From contig CBDDHT010000004.1 of the NCBI GenBank assembly GCA_965228615.1, positions 3,410,001-3,474,000 on the forward strand: DNA of 64,000 nucleotides, given 5' to 3'. This document shows, in pieces, positions 1 to 8,625 of this stretch (positions are counted from its first letter, which is position 1; each line of letters opens with the position of its first letter). The translations under genes were made by a program, and so were the position numbers. The stretch is from CBDDHT01 sp965228615 (GTDB lineage Bacteria; Pseudomonadota; Alphaproteobacteria; Rhizobiales; Methyloligellaceae). The notes under the pieces are model-generated. The model was given only the letters and a program-made list of their open reading frames with translations. It did not search any database and had not been told where the DNA came from.

Positions 1-816
1 GCGGCAATGCATATGGGGGGCGCAGACGAGATTTTGGTGCTTGGCGGAACTCAGGCTGTCGGTGCCATGGCACTCGGAACCGAGACCGTCGAACCGGTCG
101 ATATGCTGGTCGGCCCTGGCAATGCCTTTGTCGCGGAGGCGAAGCGCCAGCTTTACGGCCGCGTTGGCATCGACCTGTTTGCCGGGCCGACAGAGACACT
201 GATCGTTGCAGACGAAACGGTCGACGCCGAGGTCTGTGCCACCGATCTATTGGGCCAGGCGGAGCACGGGACAAACTCACCGGCGGTTCTCATTACCAAT
301 TCCCGCAGGCTTGCCGAGGCGACGAGCGCTGAAGTTGCACGGCTTCTGGAGATTCTGCCGACGGCGGAAGTCGCTGCACAGTCGTGGGCAGACTATGGAG
401 AGATAATCGTCTGTGACAGCTATGACGAGATGCTCGAACAGGCTGACCGGATCGCATCCGAGCACGTCCAGATCATGACGGACCGCGACGACTGGTTTCT
501 GGAAAACATGACCAACTATGGTGCGCTGTTCCTGGGGCCGCGCACCAATGTGGCCTATGGCGACAAGGTCATCGGCACCAATCACACGTTGCCGACCAAA
601 CGTGCAGGCCGTTACACGGGCGGGCTGTGGGTCGGCAAGTTCATCAAGACGCACACCTATCAGAAAGTTCTCACAGACGAGGCATCGGCTCAGGTCGGTG
701 AGGCTTGCTCTCGGCTTTGCATGCTCGAAGGCTTCGTCGGACATGCCGAACAGGCGAATGTGCGGGTGCGTCGGTACGGTGGCCGCAACATTCCTTATGG
801 CGAGGCCGCGGAATGA
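1..816 (+). CDS. Histidinol dehydrogenase family protein, 3' part
   Basis: Reading is open from base 1, so the N-terminus lies outside the window; 271 residues are visible. Family hallmarks are present: the Gln/His metal ligands in GQAEHGTNS, the catalytic Glu-His pair in ASEHVQ, and a late His in GFVGHAEQ. These enzymes oxidise an alcohol to a carboxylate in two NAD-dependent steps. The stretch after GTNHTLPTK (AGRYTGGLWVGKF) reads differently from the biosynthetic HisD I know, and the next gene is a short-chain dehydrogenase rather than a his gene. I therefore infer a catabolic paralogue, for example acting on a sulfopropanediol-like alcohol. Family is secure; substrate is a guess. Confidence 0.8.
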   Translation, partial: AAMHMGGADEILVLGGTQAVGAMALGTETVEPVDMLVGPGNAFVAEAKRQLYGRVGIDLFAGPTETLIVADETVDAEVCATDLLGQAEHGTNSPAVLITNSRRLAEATSAEVARLLEILPTAEVAAQSWADYGEIIVCDSYDEMLEQADRIASEHVQIMTDRDDWFLENMTNYGALFLGPRTNVAYGDKVIGTNHTLPTKRAGRYTGGLWVGKFIKTHTYQKVLTDEASAQVGEACSRLCMLEGFVGHAEQANVRVRRYGGRNIPYGEAAE

Positions 817-1580
817 CCATACTCCCTAAAACACCCTCCTTTCGGCTCGATGGCCGCAAGGCGCTTGTATCGGGCGCCTCGCGCGGGATCGGTTTGGCCG
901 GCGCGGCGGCGTTGGCCGAAGCGGGCGCTTATGTGACGCTTGCCGCGCGCTCCAAGGACGGTCTCGATGCCATTGTGTCTGCAATTGAGTCCGCGGGTGG
1001 CCAGGCCGATGCGCTGGTAATCGATGTAACTGATACGGCTGCGGTTCGTGAGGCTGTCGCCAAACACGGCCCCTTTGACATTCTTTTCAACAATGTTGGA
1101 ACAAGTCGTCATGCCCGGATGGTCGACACGACGGAAGACGATTTCGACACGGTAATGGATGTCAATTTCCGGGCCGCCTACTTCGTTGCGCAGGCCGTTG
1201 CCCGGGGCATGATTGATGCGGGAAATGGCGGCTCCATCATCCATACTTCATCGCAGATGGGCCATGTGGGCGGTATCGACAGGACTGTCTATTCCGCCTC
1301 GAAACATGCGCTTGAAGGATTGTCGCGGTCCATGGCGATCGAACTGGGACCACACGCTATTCGCGTCAATACGATCGGGCCGACTTTTATTCGCACGCCT
1401 CTGACCGAGCCGACCTTTGCCGACCCCGAGAAGGTTGGTTGGATCAAGTCAAAGATCAAGCTGGACCGTATAGGGGAGGTTGAGGATGTTATGGGCGCCG
1501 TAGTCTTTCTGGCGTCCGATGCTTCGGCGCTGATTACGGGATCGGCGCTACTGATCGACGGCGGTTGGACTGCCGGGTAG
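813..1580 (+). CDS. Short-chain dehydrogenase/reductase (SDR)
   Basis: A 255-residue classical SDR. The Rossmann motif GASRGIG sits near residue 20, NNVG near 90, the catalytic Ser in HTSSQMG and the YSASK active site in the middle, and a GGWTAG ending. The start at 813 overlaps the previous stop in an ATGA arrangement, implying translational coupling, so both enzymes probably act on the same substrate. The family performs NAD(P)-dependent alcohol/ketone interconversion in the cytoplasm. An upstream start at 705 is possible but would lie deep inside the preceding gene. The last 33 bases overlap the convergent thioesterase gene. Confidence 0.88.
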   Translation: MTILPKTPSFRLDGRKALVSGASRGIGLAGAAALAEAGAYVTLAARSKDGLDAIVSAIESAGGQADALVIDVTDTAAVREAVAKHGPFDILFNNVGTSRHARMVDTTEDDFDTVMDVNFRAAYFVAQAVARGMIDAGNGGSIIHTSSQMGHVGGIDRTVYSASKHALEGLSRSMAIELGPHAIRVNTIGPTFIRTPLTEPTFADPEKVGWIKSKIKLDRIGEVEDVMGAVVFLASDASALITGSALLIDGGWTAG

Positions 1581-1961
1581 GTGGGAAGTAAGCCAGGCAC
1601 GCTCCTTGTCCGGAATCACGAGCGACTGTTGGGCACCGATGTCGAAATAGACATAGACGCATGTGCCTTCGGCACAAACCTGACCACGCTGGAGAATCCG
1701 TTCGCCGACCTTAAAGCTCTTATTGCCGACATGTTCGATCCAGGTTTCAATCTGGCAGTCCTCGCCGAAATACAGCTGAGCCCTGAAATCGACATTCATG
1801 TTCACCAGCGCTACGCGCCATCCTTCAAATGAGAGGTCAGGTGTCAGCGCGCGAAAAATCTCCAGGCGTCCCGCCTCGAACCAGACAGGCACAAATGTAT
1901 TGTTGATATGTCCGGCGCCGTCGGTCTCGCTGACGCGTGGCGTGATTGTTGTCGTGAGCAT
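1548..1961 (-). CDS. Acyl-CoA thioesterase, hotdog fold (4HBT type)
   Basis: A 137-residue single hotdog-fold protein. The motif ETDGAGHINNTFVPVWFEAGR matches in pattern the 4-hydroxybenzoyl-CoA thioesterase-like family, with the Asp/Asn region at residues 12-19 and the FEAGR helix after it. It is expected to hydrolyse acyl-CoA thioesters in the cytoplasm. I chose the ATG at 1961 because AGAGG stands about 9 bases upstream; the ATG at 1985 has no such site. It converges on the SDR gene with a 33-base overlap. Confidence 0.8.
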   Translation of the reverse strand: MLTTTITPRVSETDGAGHINNTFVPVWFEAGRLEIFRALTPDLSFEGWRVALVNMNVDFRAQLYFGEDCQIETWIEHVGNKSFKVGERILQRGQVCAEGTCVYVYFDIGAQQSLVIPDKERAWLTSHLPGSPTAVDQ

Positions 1962-2046
1962 TGATATTCCTCTTGGACTTGCCAACTCTCCTGCGCCGAT
2001 GCATGTGAGGTTGAGAACGGTAGGTCAAGCCCGGAGAACGGTGGAA

Positions 2047-2505
2047 ATGAACATCATAGGTGAGAGCGAAATCAATGTCCCTCCATCCGCCGTCTGGGAT
2101 GCTCTGAACGATCCGGAGGTTCTGCGCCAGTCAATTCCGGGCTGCGACTCTCTGGAGAAGGTGAGCGATTCGGAATTCACGGCCAAGGTCACGACCAAGA
2201 TCGGGCCGATTAAGGCAAAGTTCTCCGGCGAAGTGGAACTCGGTGATCTGGACCCGCCAAACGGGTACACATTATCCGGTCGCGGCTCGGGCGGTGCTGC
2301 CGGCAAGGCCAAGGGGAGTGCACGGATCTCACTTGAGGCGACCCCCCTGGGAACGCGCCTTTCCTACGACGTGACCGCCGACGTCTCCGGCAAGATCGCC
2401 CAACTCGGCGCCCGTCTTCTCAAAGGAACGGCGACGTCGCTCGCGGAGAAGTTCTTCGCGAATTTCAACGCGATCGTTTCCGACGAAACAGAAGCTGCCG
2501 AGTAA
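2047..2505 (+). CDS. CoxG-like SRPBCC-fold protein
   Basis: A 152-residue protein of the carbon monoxide dehydrogenase subunit G (CoxG) type. It opens with GESEINVPPSAVWDALNDP and continues with PGCDSLEKV, the usual CoxG signature, then the long SRPBCC beta-sheet and a C-terminal helix (residues about 120-145). CoxG relatives help tether or mature molybdenum hydroxylases, but no coxMSL genes are visible here and many alphaproteobacteria have orphan copies. The ATG at 2047 begins the conserved domain; the longer reading from 1798 has no family support. Confidence 0.8.
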   Translation: MNIIGESEINVPPSAVWDALNDPEVLRQSIPGCDSLEKVSDSEFTAKVTTKIGPIKAKFSGEVELGDLDPPNGYTLSGRGSGGAAGKAKGSARISLEATPLGTRLSYDVTADVSGKIAQLGARLLKGTATSLAEKFFANFNAIVSDETEAAE

Positions 2506-2518
2506 TACCTGCCGCGGT

Positions 2519-3139
2519 CTATGCCGCAAGGTCGCGGCGTTCGGCGGCAGTGCCATCGGCATTGAGGCGATAGATCATCGGCACACCTGTTGCGAGTTCG
2601 CGCTTGAGGATTTCTTCGCCAGACAATGCTTCCAACTGCATGATCAATGCGCGGAGTGAGTTACCATGCGCTGAAACGATGACGTTCCTGCCGGCTTGTA
2701 CCTCGGGAAGGATCTGGGCATCGAAGTAGGGTAGAACCCGTTCGGCGGTATCCTTCAGACTCTCGCCACCCGGTGGCGGTGTATCGAATGAGCGGCGCCA
2801 GATATGGACCTGCTCTTCGCCCCATTTTTTCTTGGCATCGTCCTTATTGAGTCCGACAAGGTCGCCATAGTCGCGTTCGTTCAGCGCCTGGTCGCGAATG
2901 ATCTTCAGATCACTCTGACCCAGCTGCTCCAGAATGATATCGAGGGTGCGTTGCGCCCGTTTGAGCGCACTCGTATAAGCGATATCGAAAGTGAGGCCCT
3001 CCGCTTTTAGCCGAAGCCCACCTTTTTGCGCCTCCGCTTCGCCTTCCGGCGTCAGGTCGACGTCCTTCCAGCCTGTGAAAAGATTGCGCTTGTTCCATTC
3101 GCTCTGTCCGTGGCGGACGAGCACCAGCACATTATCCAT
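2519..3139 (-). CDS. gpmA: 2,3-bisphosphoglycerate-dependent phosphoglycerate mutase
   Basis: A 206-residue glycolytic mutase interconverting 3- and 2-phosphoglycerate. The phosphohistidine motif LVRHGQSEWN is at residues 7-16, NERDYGDLVGLNK near 85, and the second His in SAHGNSLRA near 155. Length is close to the short alphaproteobacterial GpmA form. The start at 3139 begins MDNVLVLVRHG; the open frame continues upstream to 3244 without family homology. It lies 47 bases downstream of dapB on the same strand and may share its transcript. Confidence 0.92.
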   Translation of the reverse strand: MDNVLVLVRHGQSEWNKRNLFTGWKDVDLTPEGEAEAQKGGLRLKAEGLTFDIAYTSALKRAQRTLDIILEQLGQSDLKIIRDQALNERDYGDLVGLNKDDAKKKWGEEQVHIWRRSFDTPPPGGESLKDTAERVLPYFDAQILPEVQAGRNVIVSAHGNSLRALIMQLEALSGEEILKRELATGVPMIYRLNADGTAAERRDLAA

Positions 3140-3186
3140 CGCGTCGCATCCGTTTCCTTGTGAGAGTCCAGGTTGACTGCTGAGTC

Positions 3187-3993
3187 CTAAATCCCAAGCA
3201 CATCCGTCATCGAGTACAGGCCCGGCGGCTTGCCATGACCCCAAAGAGCAGCTTTGACAGCGCCGCGCGCAAAGATGCCTCGGTCGGTCGCTCTGTGGGT
3301 CAGCTCGATACGCTCGCCGTCGGCCGCGAAGACGACCGTGTGCTCTCCGACGACATTTCCGCCCCGGAGCGTGGCGAAACCGATATCGCCGCGATTTCGC
3401 GCGCCCGTGTGCCCTTCCCGTGCCCAGACCGCACGGTTGTCAAGAGTCACCTCGCGGCCCTCCGCTGCGGCTTCTCCCAGCATCAATGCGGTTCCAGACG
3501 GTGCGTCGACCTTGTGGCGATGATGCATCTCGACGACTTCGATATCGAAATCCGGATCGAGGGCTGCAGCAACGCGCCGGGTGAACTCGACGAGAAGATT
3601 GACACCGAGGCTCATATTGCCGGCTTTGACAATAGTGGCGTGACGCGCGGCAGCCTTGAATTCGTCCTCATGAGATTGTTCGAATCCGGTCGTGCCGACC
3701 ACGTGAACAATACGTGCCTGAGCGGCAAGGGCTGCGAATTCGGTACTGGGTCCTGGTGCGGTGAAATCCAGAATACCGTCGACTTCGGCGATGAGATCGA
3801 TCGGACTATCGGTGATCTTGGCGCCGATTGTACCGAGCCCCGAGACTTCACCGATGTCGCGGCCAATCGCGTCGGAGCCCGGCGCTTCCGTTCCACCTGC
3901 GACCACGATGCCGTCGGCCGCATGCGCAGCTTGCGCCAGGGCCTGTCCCATGCGCCCGGCGGCACCCATGACCGCGATCTTCATATCGCTCAT
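3187..3993 (-). CDS. dapB: 4-hydroxy-tetrahydrodipicolinate reductase
   Basis: A 268-residue NAD(P)H-dependent reductase of the diaminopimelate/lysine pathway. The dinucleotide-binding motif VMGAAGRMGQ is at residues 8-17, VGTTGF near 100, and the catalytic His-His with substrate-binding Lys in EMHHRHKVDAPSGTA near 155-170. Length and domain order are standard (Rossmann fold then DapB C-terminal fold). Same strand as gpmA, with a short gap. Confidence 0.95.
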   Translation of the reverse strand: MSDMKIAVMGAAGRMGQALAQAAHAADGIVVAGGTEAPGSDAIGRDIGEVSGLGTIGAKITDSPIDLIAEVDGILDFTAPGPSTEFAALAAQARIVHVVGTTGFEQSHEDEFKAAARHATIVKAGNMSLGVNLLVEFTRRVAAALDPDFDIEVVEMHHRHKVDAPSGTALMLGEAAAEGREVTLDNRAVWAREGHTGARNRGDIGFATLRGGNVVGEHTVVFAADGERIELTHRATDRGIFARGAVKAALWGHGKPPGLYSMTDVLGI

Positions 3994-4059
3994 ATCGGAG
4001 CCTCACTATAATGACGTGCCGGCTATAGCAGTGCCGTTCAAAGAAGCAAAGAAAGGGCT

Positions 4060-4587
4060 TTAGTCTTTCTGCCGGTCGATGGCGCGTCGAATAAAGTCAT
4101 GCGCTTCCTCGGCCTCGCCCCACCGCACGATTTCAACCCATTTTCCGTCTTCCAGATCTTTGTAATGACCGAAGAAGTGGGCGATCTGATCGATCAGGGT
4201 CTTCGGCAGATCGCGATAAGATCCGACACCGCTGTAAAAGGGCGAGAGATCGTCATGGGGCACACCCAGAATCTTCTCGTCTTCGCCTTTTTCATCTTTC
4301 ATTACCAGGACGCCTACGGGCCGCGAACGCATGATGGCGCCGGGAACGACGGGGGTTGCGCCTGCAACGAGCATGTCGACCGGATCGCCATCGTCGGAAA
4401 GCGTGTGCGGAACGAAGCCGTAGTTGCAGGGATAGTGCATCGGCGTGTGAAGAAACCGGTCGACGACGAGGGCACCGGCTGCCTTGTCCATCTCGTATTT
4501 GACGGGAACGCCGCCAAGCGGGACCTCGACAATCACATTGACGTCGTAGGGTGGATTCTCGCCAATGGAAACGGCGTCGATACGCAT
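4060..4587 (-). CDS. ppa: Inorganic pyrophosphatase (family I)
   Basis: A 175-residue soluble family I enzyme hydrolysing pyrophosphate to two phosphates with Mg2+. The signature DDGDPVDMLV (residues about 65-74) supplies the metal-binding Asp cluster, and YPCNYGFVPHT precedes it. Length equals the usual bacterial hexameric enzyme. It lies upstream of dapB on the same strand, separated by 66 bases. Confidence 0.95.
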   Translation of the reverse strand: MRIDAVSIGENPPYDVNVIVEVPLGGVPVKYEMDKAAGALVVDRFLHTPMHYPCNYGFVPHTLSDDGDPVDMLVAGATPVVPGAIMRSRPVGVLVMKDEKGEDEKILGVPHDDLSPFYSGVGSYRDLPKTLIDQIAHFFGHYKDLEDGKWVEIVRWGEAEEAHDFIRRAIDRQKD

Positions 4588-4683
4588 CGTAGATCCTCAT
4601 GAAAGAATGATTGGGCGTGATTACTTATTTTGCACCGTCGGCTGGCGGCGCGACAAGATGTCAATCCGTTGTATAAGCCGTCT

Positions 4684-5190
4684 TCATCGCCACGCATAGG
4701 CGACCTTGCGAAGCGACGTACCGTCGAATTGCTCCATACCTTCGGACACGGGCTGTCCGCCACGTTGGAGATAGAAAGCGCACGCCATGTCGTTGTCCGC
4801 TAGAGCCCACACGACCAGTCCATCCAAACGGCGCTCAGCCAATCGCCCTCGTACAGCCGAGAAGAGTTTCGTGCCAAATCCGACACCCTGAAACTCGGGT
4901 CTGACATAAAGCTCGTAGATCTCACCACCGAAATGGGAGCCGCGCATCCGGCTCGGTCCGAAGGTCGAGTAGGCCACGGTGTCGCTGTCATACACCAGAA
5001 CCAGTATCGGCATGCTTCTGAAAATCGCCTTCTCCCAATACAGCGTATCGTGCCGAGCAATCATACGAGAAAGTGGTAGATGGGGAATGATGCCTTGATA
5101 AGTCGCGCGCCACGTCTGTTCGTATATTCTGGCCAGACATGGCGCATCGCGGAGCAACGCCGGGCGGATTGAGACAAGGTCAGTCGCCAT
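4684..5190 (-). CDS. GNAT family N-acetyltransferase
   Basis: A 168-residue GNAT protein. It begins ATDLVSIRPALLRDAPCLARIYE and has the acetyl-CoA-binding loop in VRPEFQGVGFGTKLF (motif A, Q-x-x-G-x-G) near residue 95. Substrate unknown. I chose the ATG at 5190, which begins the GNAT domain; starting at 5244 would add residues overlapping the upstream gene. Confidence 0.8.
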   Translation of the reverse strand: MATDLVSIRPALLRDAPCLARIYEQTWRATYQGIIPHLPLSRMIARHDTLYWEKAIFRSMPILVLVYDSDTVAYSTFGPSRMRGSHFGGEIYELYVRPEFQGVGFGTKLFSAVRGRLAERRLDGLVVWALADNDMACAFYLQRGGQPVSEGMEQFDGTSLRKVAYAWR

Positions 5191-5221
5191 CGCGGAATAA
5201 TAACGTGCTGGCTTCCAAAGG

Positions 5222-5848
5222 TCACAGGTCTTGTGCGGTGCCATGGATGACCGGTTCGTAGCCCTGCGCCAATACGGCGACTATTCCGGCTGGCGTTAGA
5301 ACTTCGGCAGATCCGGACTTCGGCCTAGGCCGTGTGTCGGCATATCCAGCAGATGTCCAAAGGAGCAATTTCCGATCTTTCACGAGATAAGGCGTTCCTG
5401 AAATGCTCACGAATACCCCGTTGGGCAGATCTCCAAACGGCGCCTTGTGTCGGCGCTGGGCGCGATCTTCGCCAATTCGCTCGGCATGGAGAATAGTATC
5501 AACCTCTTCGACATAGGCGCGGCTCGTTCTCCCGTCCCGAGAAGCCCAAGCCAGCATAAAGTCATTGAAGTCCGCGCGTCGACATTCCGCGCACGGGCGA
5601 TGGCCAGCCGCGAGCGAGGTTGCCTCATCAAGAAAGAACAGCTCAGTGTAGCTCCGAGGGTTCATGATTTGTCGCTGTCGGCCGCGGAAGCTGGTGCGGC
5701 AGGTAATCCAGGCTTTCGTCGCCCAACGTCGATGGGTCAGCGTTTTGTCGGGACGATGGAACCGGCCGCCACGGTTGCCCATATAGAGCCCGTGTTCCGG
5801 CGTTGCGATAATCGCACCTTCCGGAGTGACACGGTTCTGCAGTGGCAT
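5222..5848 (-). CDS. Conserved hypothetical protein with CxxC motif
   Basis: A 208-residue protein I cannot assign to a named function. Residues 60-95 hold NPRSYTELFFLDEATSLAAGHRPCAECRR, a paired-Cys motif that looks like a small metal site, followed by an aromatic and basic stretch. The ATG at 5848 has AAGGA about 9 bases upstream. The open frame runs to 5914 and would touch argG. Tryptophan and arginine enrichment suggests nucleic-acid contact, but that is only inference. Confidence 0.65.
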   Translation of the reverse strand: MPLQNRVTPEGAIIATPEHGLYMGNRGGRFHRPDKTLTHRRWATKAWITCRTSFRGRQRQIMNPRSYTELFFLDEATSLAAGHRPCAECRRADFNDFMLAWASRDGRTSRAYVEEVDTILHAERIGEDRAQRRHKAPFGDLPNGVFVSISGTPYLVKDRKLLLWTSAGYADTRPRPKSGSAEVLTPAGIVAVLAQGYEPVIHGTAQDL

Positions 5849-5910
5849 TGTTCGGTCCTTGGAGTCTTGTTCGGAAATCCTGATGTCTGCCCGGTTCTTA
5901 CTTCCAACCC

Positions 5911-7134
5911 TCAATCCATGCGTCGCTTGCGAGCAGCGAGCGTGCGAAGTCGCAGTGCGTTGAGCTTGATGAAGCCCTCGGCGTCCTGCTGGTCGTATCC
6001 GGAGCCTTCTTCAAAAGTCACCAGATCTTCGGAATAAAGCGAATAAGGCGATGCGCGGCCAATCACCTCGGCGTGGCCCTTATAGAGCCTCAGCCGCACC
6101 GTGCCCGTTACGTGAGCCTGGCTCTGATCAATGGCTGCCTGGAGCATCTCCCGTTCCGGCGCGAACCAGAAACCATTGTAGATAAGCTCGGCATAGCGCG
6201 GCATGATCTCGTCCTTGAGGTGGGCGGCGCCGCGGTCGAGCGTGATGGACTCGATGCCACGATGGGCAGCCAGAAGGATCGTACCGCCAGGGGTTTCGTA
6301 GACGCCGCGCGATTTCATGCCGACAAAGCGGTTCTCCACGAGATCGATGCGGCCGATGCCGTGGTTCTTCCCGAGTTCGTTGAGCCGTGTCAGCAGCGCC
6401 GCCGGGCTCAGGGCTTCACCATCAACTGCGATGGCGTCGCCTTTCTCAAAGGCAACCTCCACAATTTGCGGTGTATCGGGCGCACTCACAGGGTCATCGG
6501 TACGCTGGAAGACATAATCCGGACAGACCTGATCGGGATCTTCCAGAACCTTGCCTTCGGACGATGTGTGCAGCAGGTTGGCGTCGACCGAGAAGGGTGC
6601 TTCGCCGCGCTTGTCCTTCGGCACGGGTATTTGATGCTTCATCGCAAAGTCGATGAGATCGCCACGGCTCACAAGGTCCCACTCGCGCCAAGGGGCAATG
6701 ACGTGGATATCCGGATTGAGCGCGTAGTAACCCAACTCGAAGCGGATCTGATCGTTACCCTTTCCGGTGGCACCATGACAGACGGCGTCGGCACCGGTTT
6801 CAGCTGCAATCTCGATCTGCCGCTTGGCGATCAGCGGACGCGCGATAGACGTGCCGAGCAGGTAGACGCCCTCATAGACCGTATTCGCCCGGAACATGGG
6901 AAACACATAGTCCGAGACGAACTCCTCCCGGAGGTCTTCTATATAGATCTCTTTTATGCCCAGCATCTCGGCCTTCTTGCGCGCGGGTTCGAGTTCCTCG
7001 CCCTGGCCGAGATCGGCTGTGAACGTCACCACCTCACACTCATAGGTGGTCTCCAGCCATTTCAGTATGATGGATGTGTCGAGACCGCCCGAATAGGCGA
7101 GGACGACTTTGTTAATTTTGCTTTTATCGGCCAT
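5911..7134 (-). CDS. argG: Argininosuccinate synthase
   Basis: A 407-residue ATP-dependent ligase joining citrulline and aspartate in arginine biosynthesis. The PP-loop AYSGGLDTS is at residues 14-22, with GATGKGNDQIRFE near 118-130 and VENRFVGMKSRG in the C-terminal domain. Length and order are normal for the type I enzyme. It is the most upstream gene of a same-strand run that extends leftward to gpmA. Confidence 0.97.
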   Translation of the reverse strand: MADKSKINKVVLAYSGGLDTSIILKWLETTYECEVVTFTADLGQGEELEPARKKAEMLGIKEIYIEDLREEFVSDYVFPMFRANTVYEGVYLLGTSIARPLIAKRQIEIAAETGADAVCHGATGKGNDQIRFELGYYALNPDIHVIAPWREWDLVSRGDLIDFAMKHQIPVPKDKRGEAPFSVDANLLHTSSEGKVLEDPDQVCPDYVFQRTDDPVSAPDTPQIVEVAFEKGDAIAVDGEALSPAALLTRLNELGKNHGIGRIDLVENRFVGMKSRGVYETPGGTILLAAHRGIESITLDRGAAHLKDEIMPRYAELIYNGFWFAPEREMLQAAIDQSQAHVTGTVRLRLYKGHAEVIGRASPYSLYSEDLVTFEEGSGYDQQDAEGFIKLNALRLRTLAARKRRMD

Positions 7135-7244
7135 AGAACAGCACTCCGGTCGCGTCGCGGCGCACTATAGGCAAGTGGCCCAGCGGAGCAAGCGATCTCC
7201 GGCAACAATTAGACTAGGTCGTGGACCAGTATGGAGGGAAAAGC

Positions 7245-8459
7245 ATGACATCGTTCGTGACGCATTTCGAATGCAGCGAAACCGGCGAGCGCCACGACGC
7301 CGGCCAACTCCTGAACCTCTCGCGCGCAGGGGCACCGCTTATCACACGCTACGACCTCGAGGGCGTCAAGGCATCCGTATCGAAGCAGGATATCGCCAGC
7401 CGTCCAGCCGACATGTGGCGCTATCGCGAACTCCTGCCATTGCCCGACGGCGTCGAGATCGTCAGTCTGGGCGAGGTAATGACGCCGCTGCTGCCCCTGA
7501 GCGGGTCGGTGGAGACTGCGGGGGAGGTTCTGGTGAAAGACGAGAGCCGGCTGCCGACCGCCTCGTTCAAGGCGCGCGGACTGGCGCTTGCCGTCACGAT
7601 GGCGAACAGTTTTGGCGTCAAACGGATCGCCATGCCGACCAATGGCAATGCAGGTGCTGCCCTTGCCGCCTACGGCGCGCGGGCCGGTATCGAAACTTTC
7701 GTTTTCTGCCCGGAGGAAACGCCTGAAATCAATGTGCGGGAGACGGCCATGCTCGGCGCCAGGGTCTGGCGGGTCAACGGGCAGATCGACGTTTGCGGCC
7801 ACATCGTTGCAGAGGGACGCGACGAGGCGGGCTGGTTCGATCTTTCAACCCTGAAAGAGCCCTATAGGCTTGAGGGCAAGAAGACTATGGGTCTGGAACT
7901 CGCCGAGCAACTCGGATGGACCTTGCCGGACGCAATCTTCTATCCAACCGGTGGCGGTACCGGCCTCATTGGGATGTGGAAGGGATTCAAAGAGCTGAAA
8001 GAACTCGGGTGGATTTCCGGACCTCTACCCAAAATGGTTGTGGTCCAGTCGACCGGATGTGCGCCGGTGCTGAAAGCGCTTGAAGATGGCCGTGACGATT
8101 GCGAGCCATGGCTTTCGGCGGCGACCCTGGTCAATGGCGTCCGCGTGCCAAAGGCATTTGCCGACAAGCTCATTCTGAGCACTGTTAGAGAGTCGGGTGG
8201 TTTTGCGGTTGCCGTATCCGACGAAGCTGTCATTGCTGCCAGGGACCGGGCGGCGCGTATGGATGGCGTATTGCTGTCGCCTGAAGGGGCCGCAACCCTC
8301 GCCGCATGGGAACAGTCGGTGGGCGAGAGCCGGATCGCTCGCGACGCCCGATCCGTCTTGTTCAACTCCGGCTCGGCTCACAAGGAGCCGATGCCGCCGG
8401 TGAGCGAGAGGATCGATGTCTCTCAGCCACTGGATTTCGGAACGGTTATAGCAAAGTGA
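7245..8459 (+). CDS. Threonine synthase-type PLP enzyme
   Basis: A 404-residue fold-type II PLP enzyme. The PLP Lys lies in TASFKARG near residue 105, a phosphate-contacting loop in PTNGNAGAALAAY near 135, and a Gly-rich YPTGGGTGLIGMW near 225. This matches the short threonine synthase class converting O-phosphohomoserine to threonine. A related dehydratase or lyase cannot be excluded from sequence alone. The ATG at 7245 follows a strong GGAGGGA site; the one at 7221 does not. Terminator hairpins follow. Confidence 0.78.
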   Translation: MTSFVTHFECSETGERHDAGQLLNLSRAGAPLITRYDLEGVKASVSKQDIASRPADMWRYRELLPLPDGVEIVSLGEVMTPLLPLSGSVETAGEVLVKDESRLPTASFKARGLALAVTMANSFGVKRIAMPTNGNAGAALAAYGARAGIETFVFCPEETPEINVRETAMLGARVWRVNGQIDVCGHIVAEGRDEAGWFDLSTLKEPYRLEGKKTMGLELAEQLGWTLPDAIFYPTGGGTGLIGMWKGFKELKELGWISGPLPKMVVVQSTGCAPVLKALEDGRDDCEPWLSAATLVNGVRVPKAFADKLILSTVRESGGFAVAVSDEAVIAARDRAARMDGVLLSPEGAATLAAWEQSVGESRIARDARSVLFNSGSAHKEPMPPVSERIDVSQPLDFGTVIAK

Positions 8460-8535
8460 CGAAGGGTATTTGGATTACCTGGCGTTGAGGTTCCGGTGGC
8501 TTTGAATGTCGCAGAAACCCGACCCCCAAAAGCGT

Positions 8536-8578
8536 GACCCCACGCGAAGCACTCAATACCATCGATCCGCGTGGGGTC
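8536..8578 (+). other. 11-bp perfect hairpin after the threonine synthase gene
   Basis: Bases 8536-8546 and 8568-8578 are exact inverted repeats (GACCCCACGCG and its complement) around a 21-base loop. No U-run follows directly, so this is probably the first half of a double terminator or an RNA-stabilising stem. Confidence 0.55.
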
Positions 8579-8582
8579 TTTG

Positions 8583-8607
8583 ATAGCGCGAGAAGCGCTA
8601 TGTTTTT
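8583..8607 (+). terminator. Rho-independent terminator
   Basis: Stem ATAGCGC/GCGCTAT (8583-8589 with 8595-8601), 5-base loop, then G and five T at 8603-8607. It is placed to end the transcript of the 7245-8459 gene before the convergent basic-repeat gene. Confidence 0.75.
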
Positions 8608-8625
8608 GTCAGCAGGAGAACTGTC

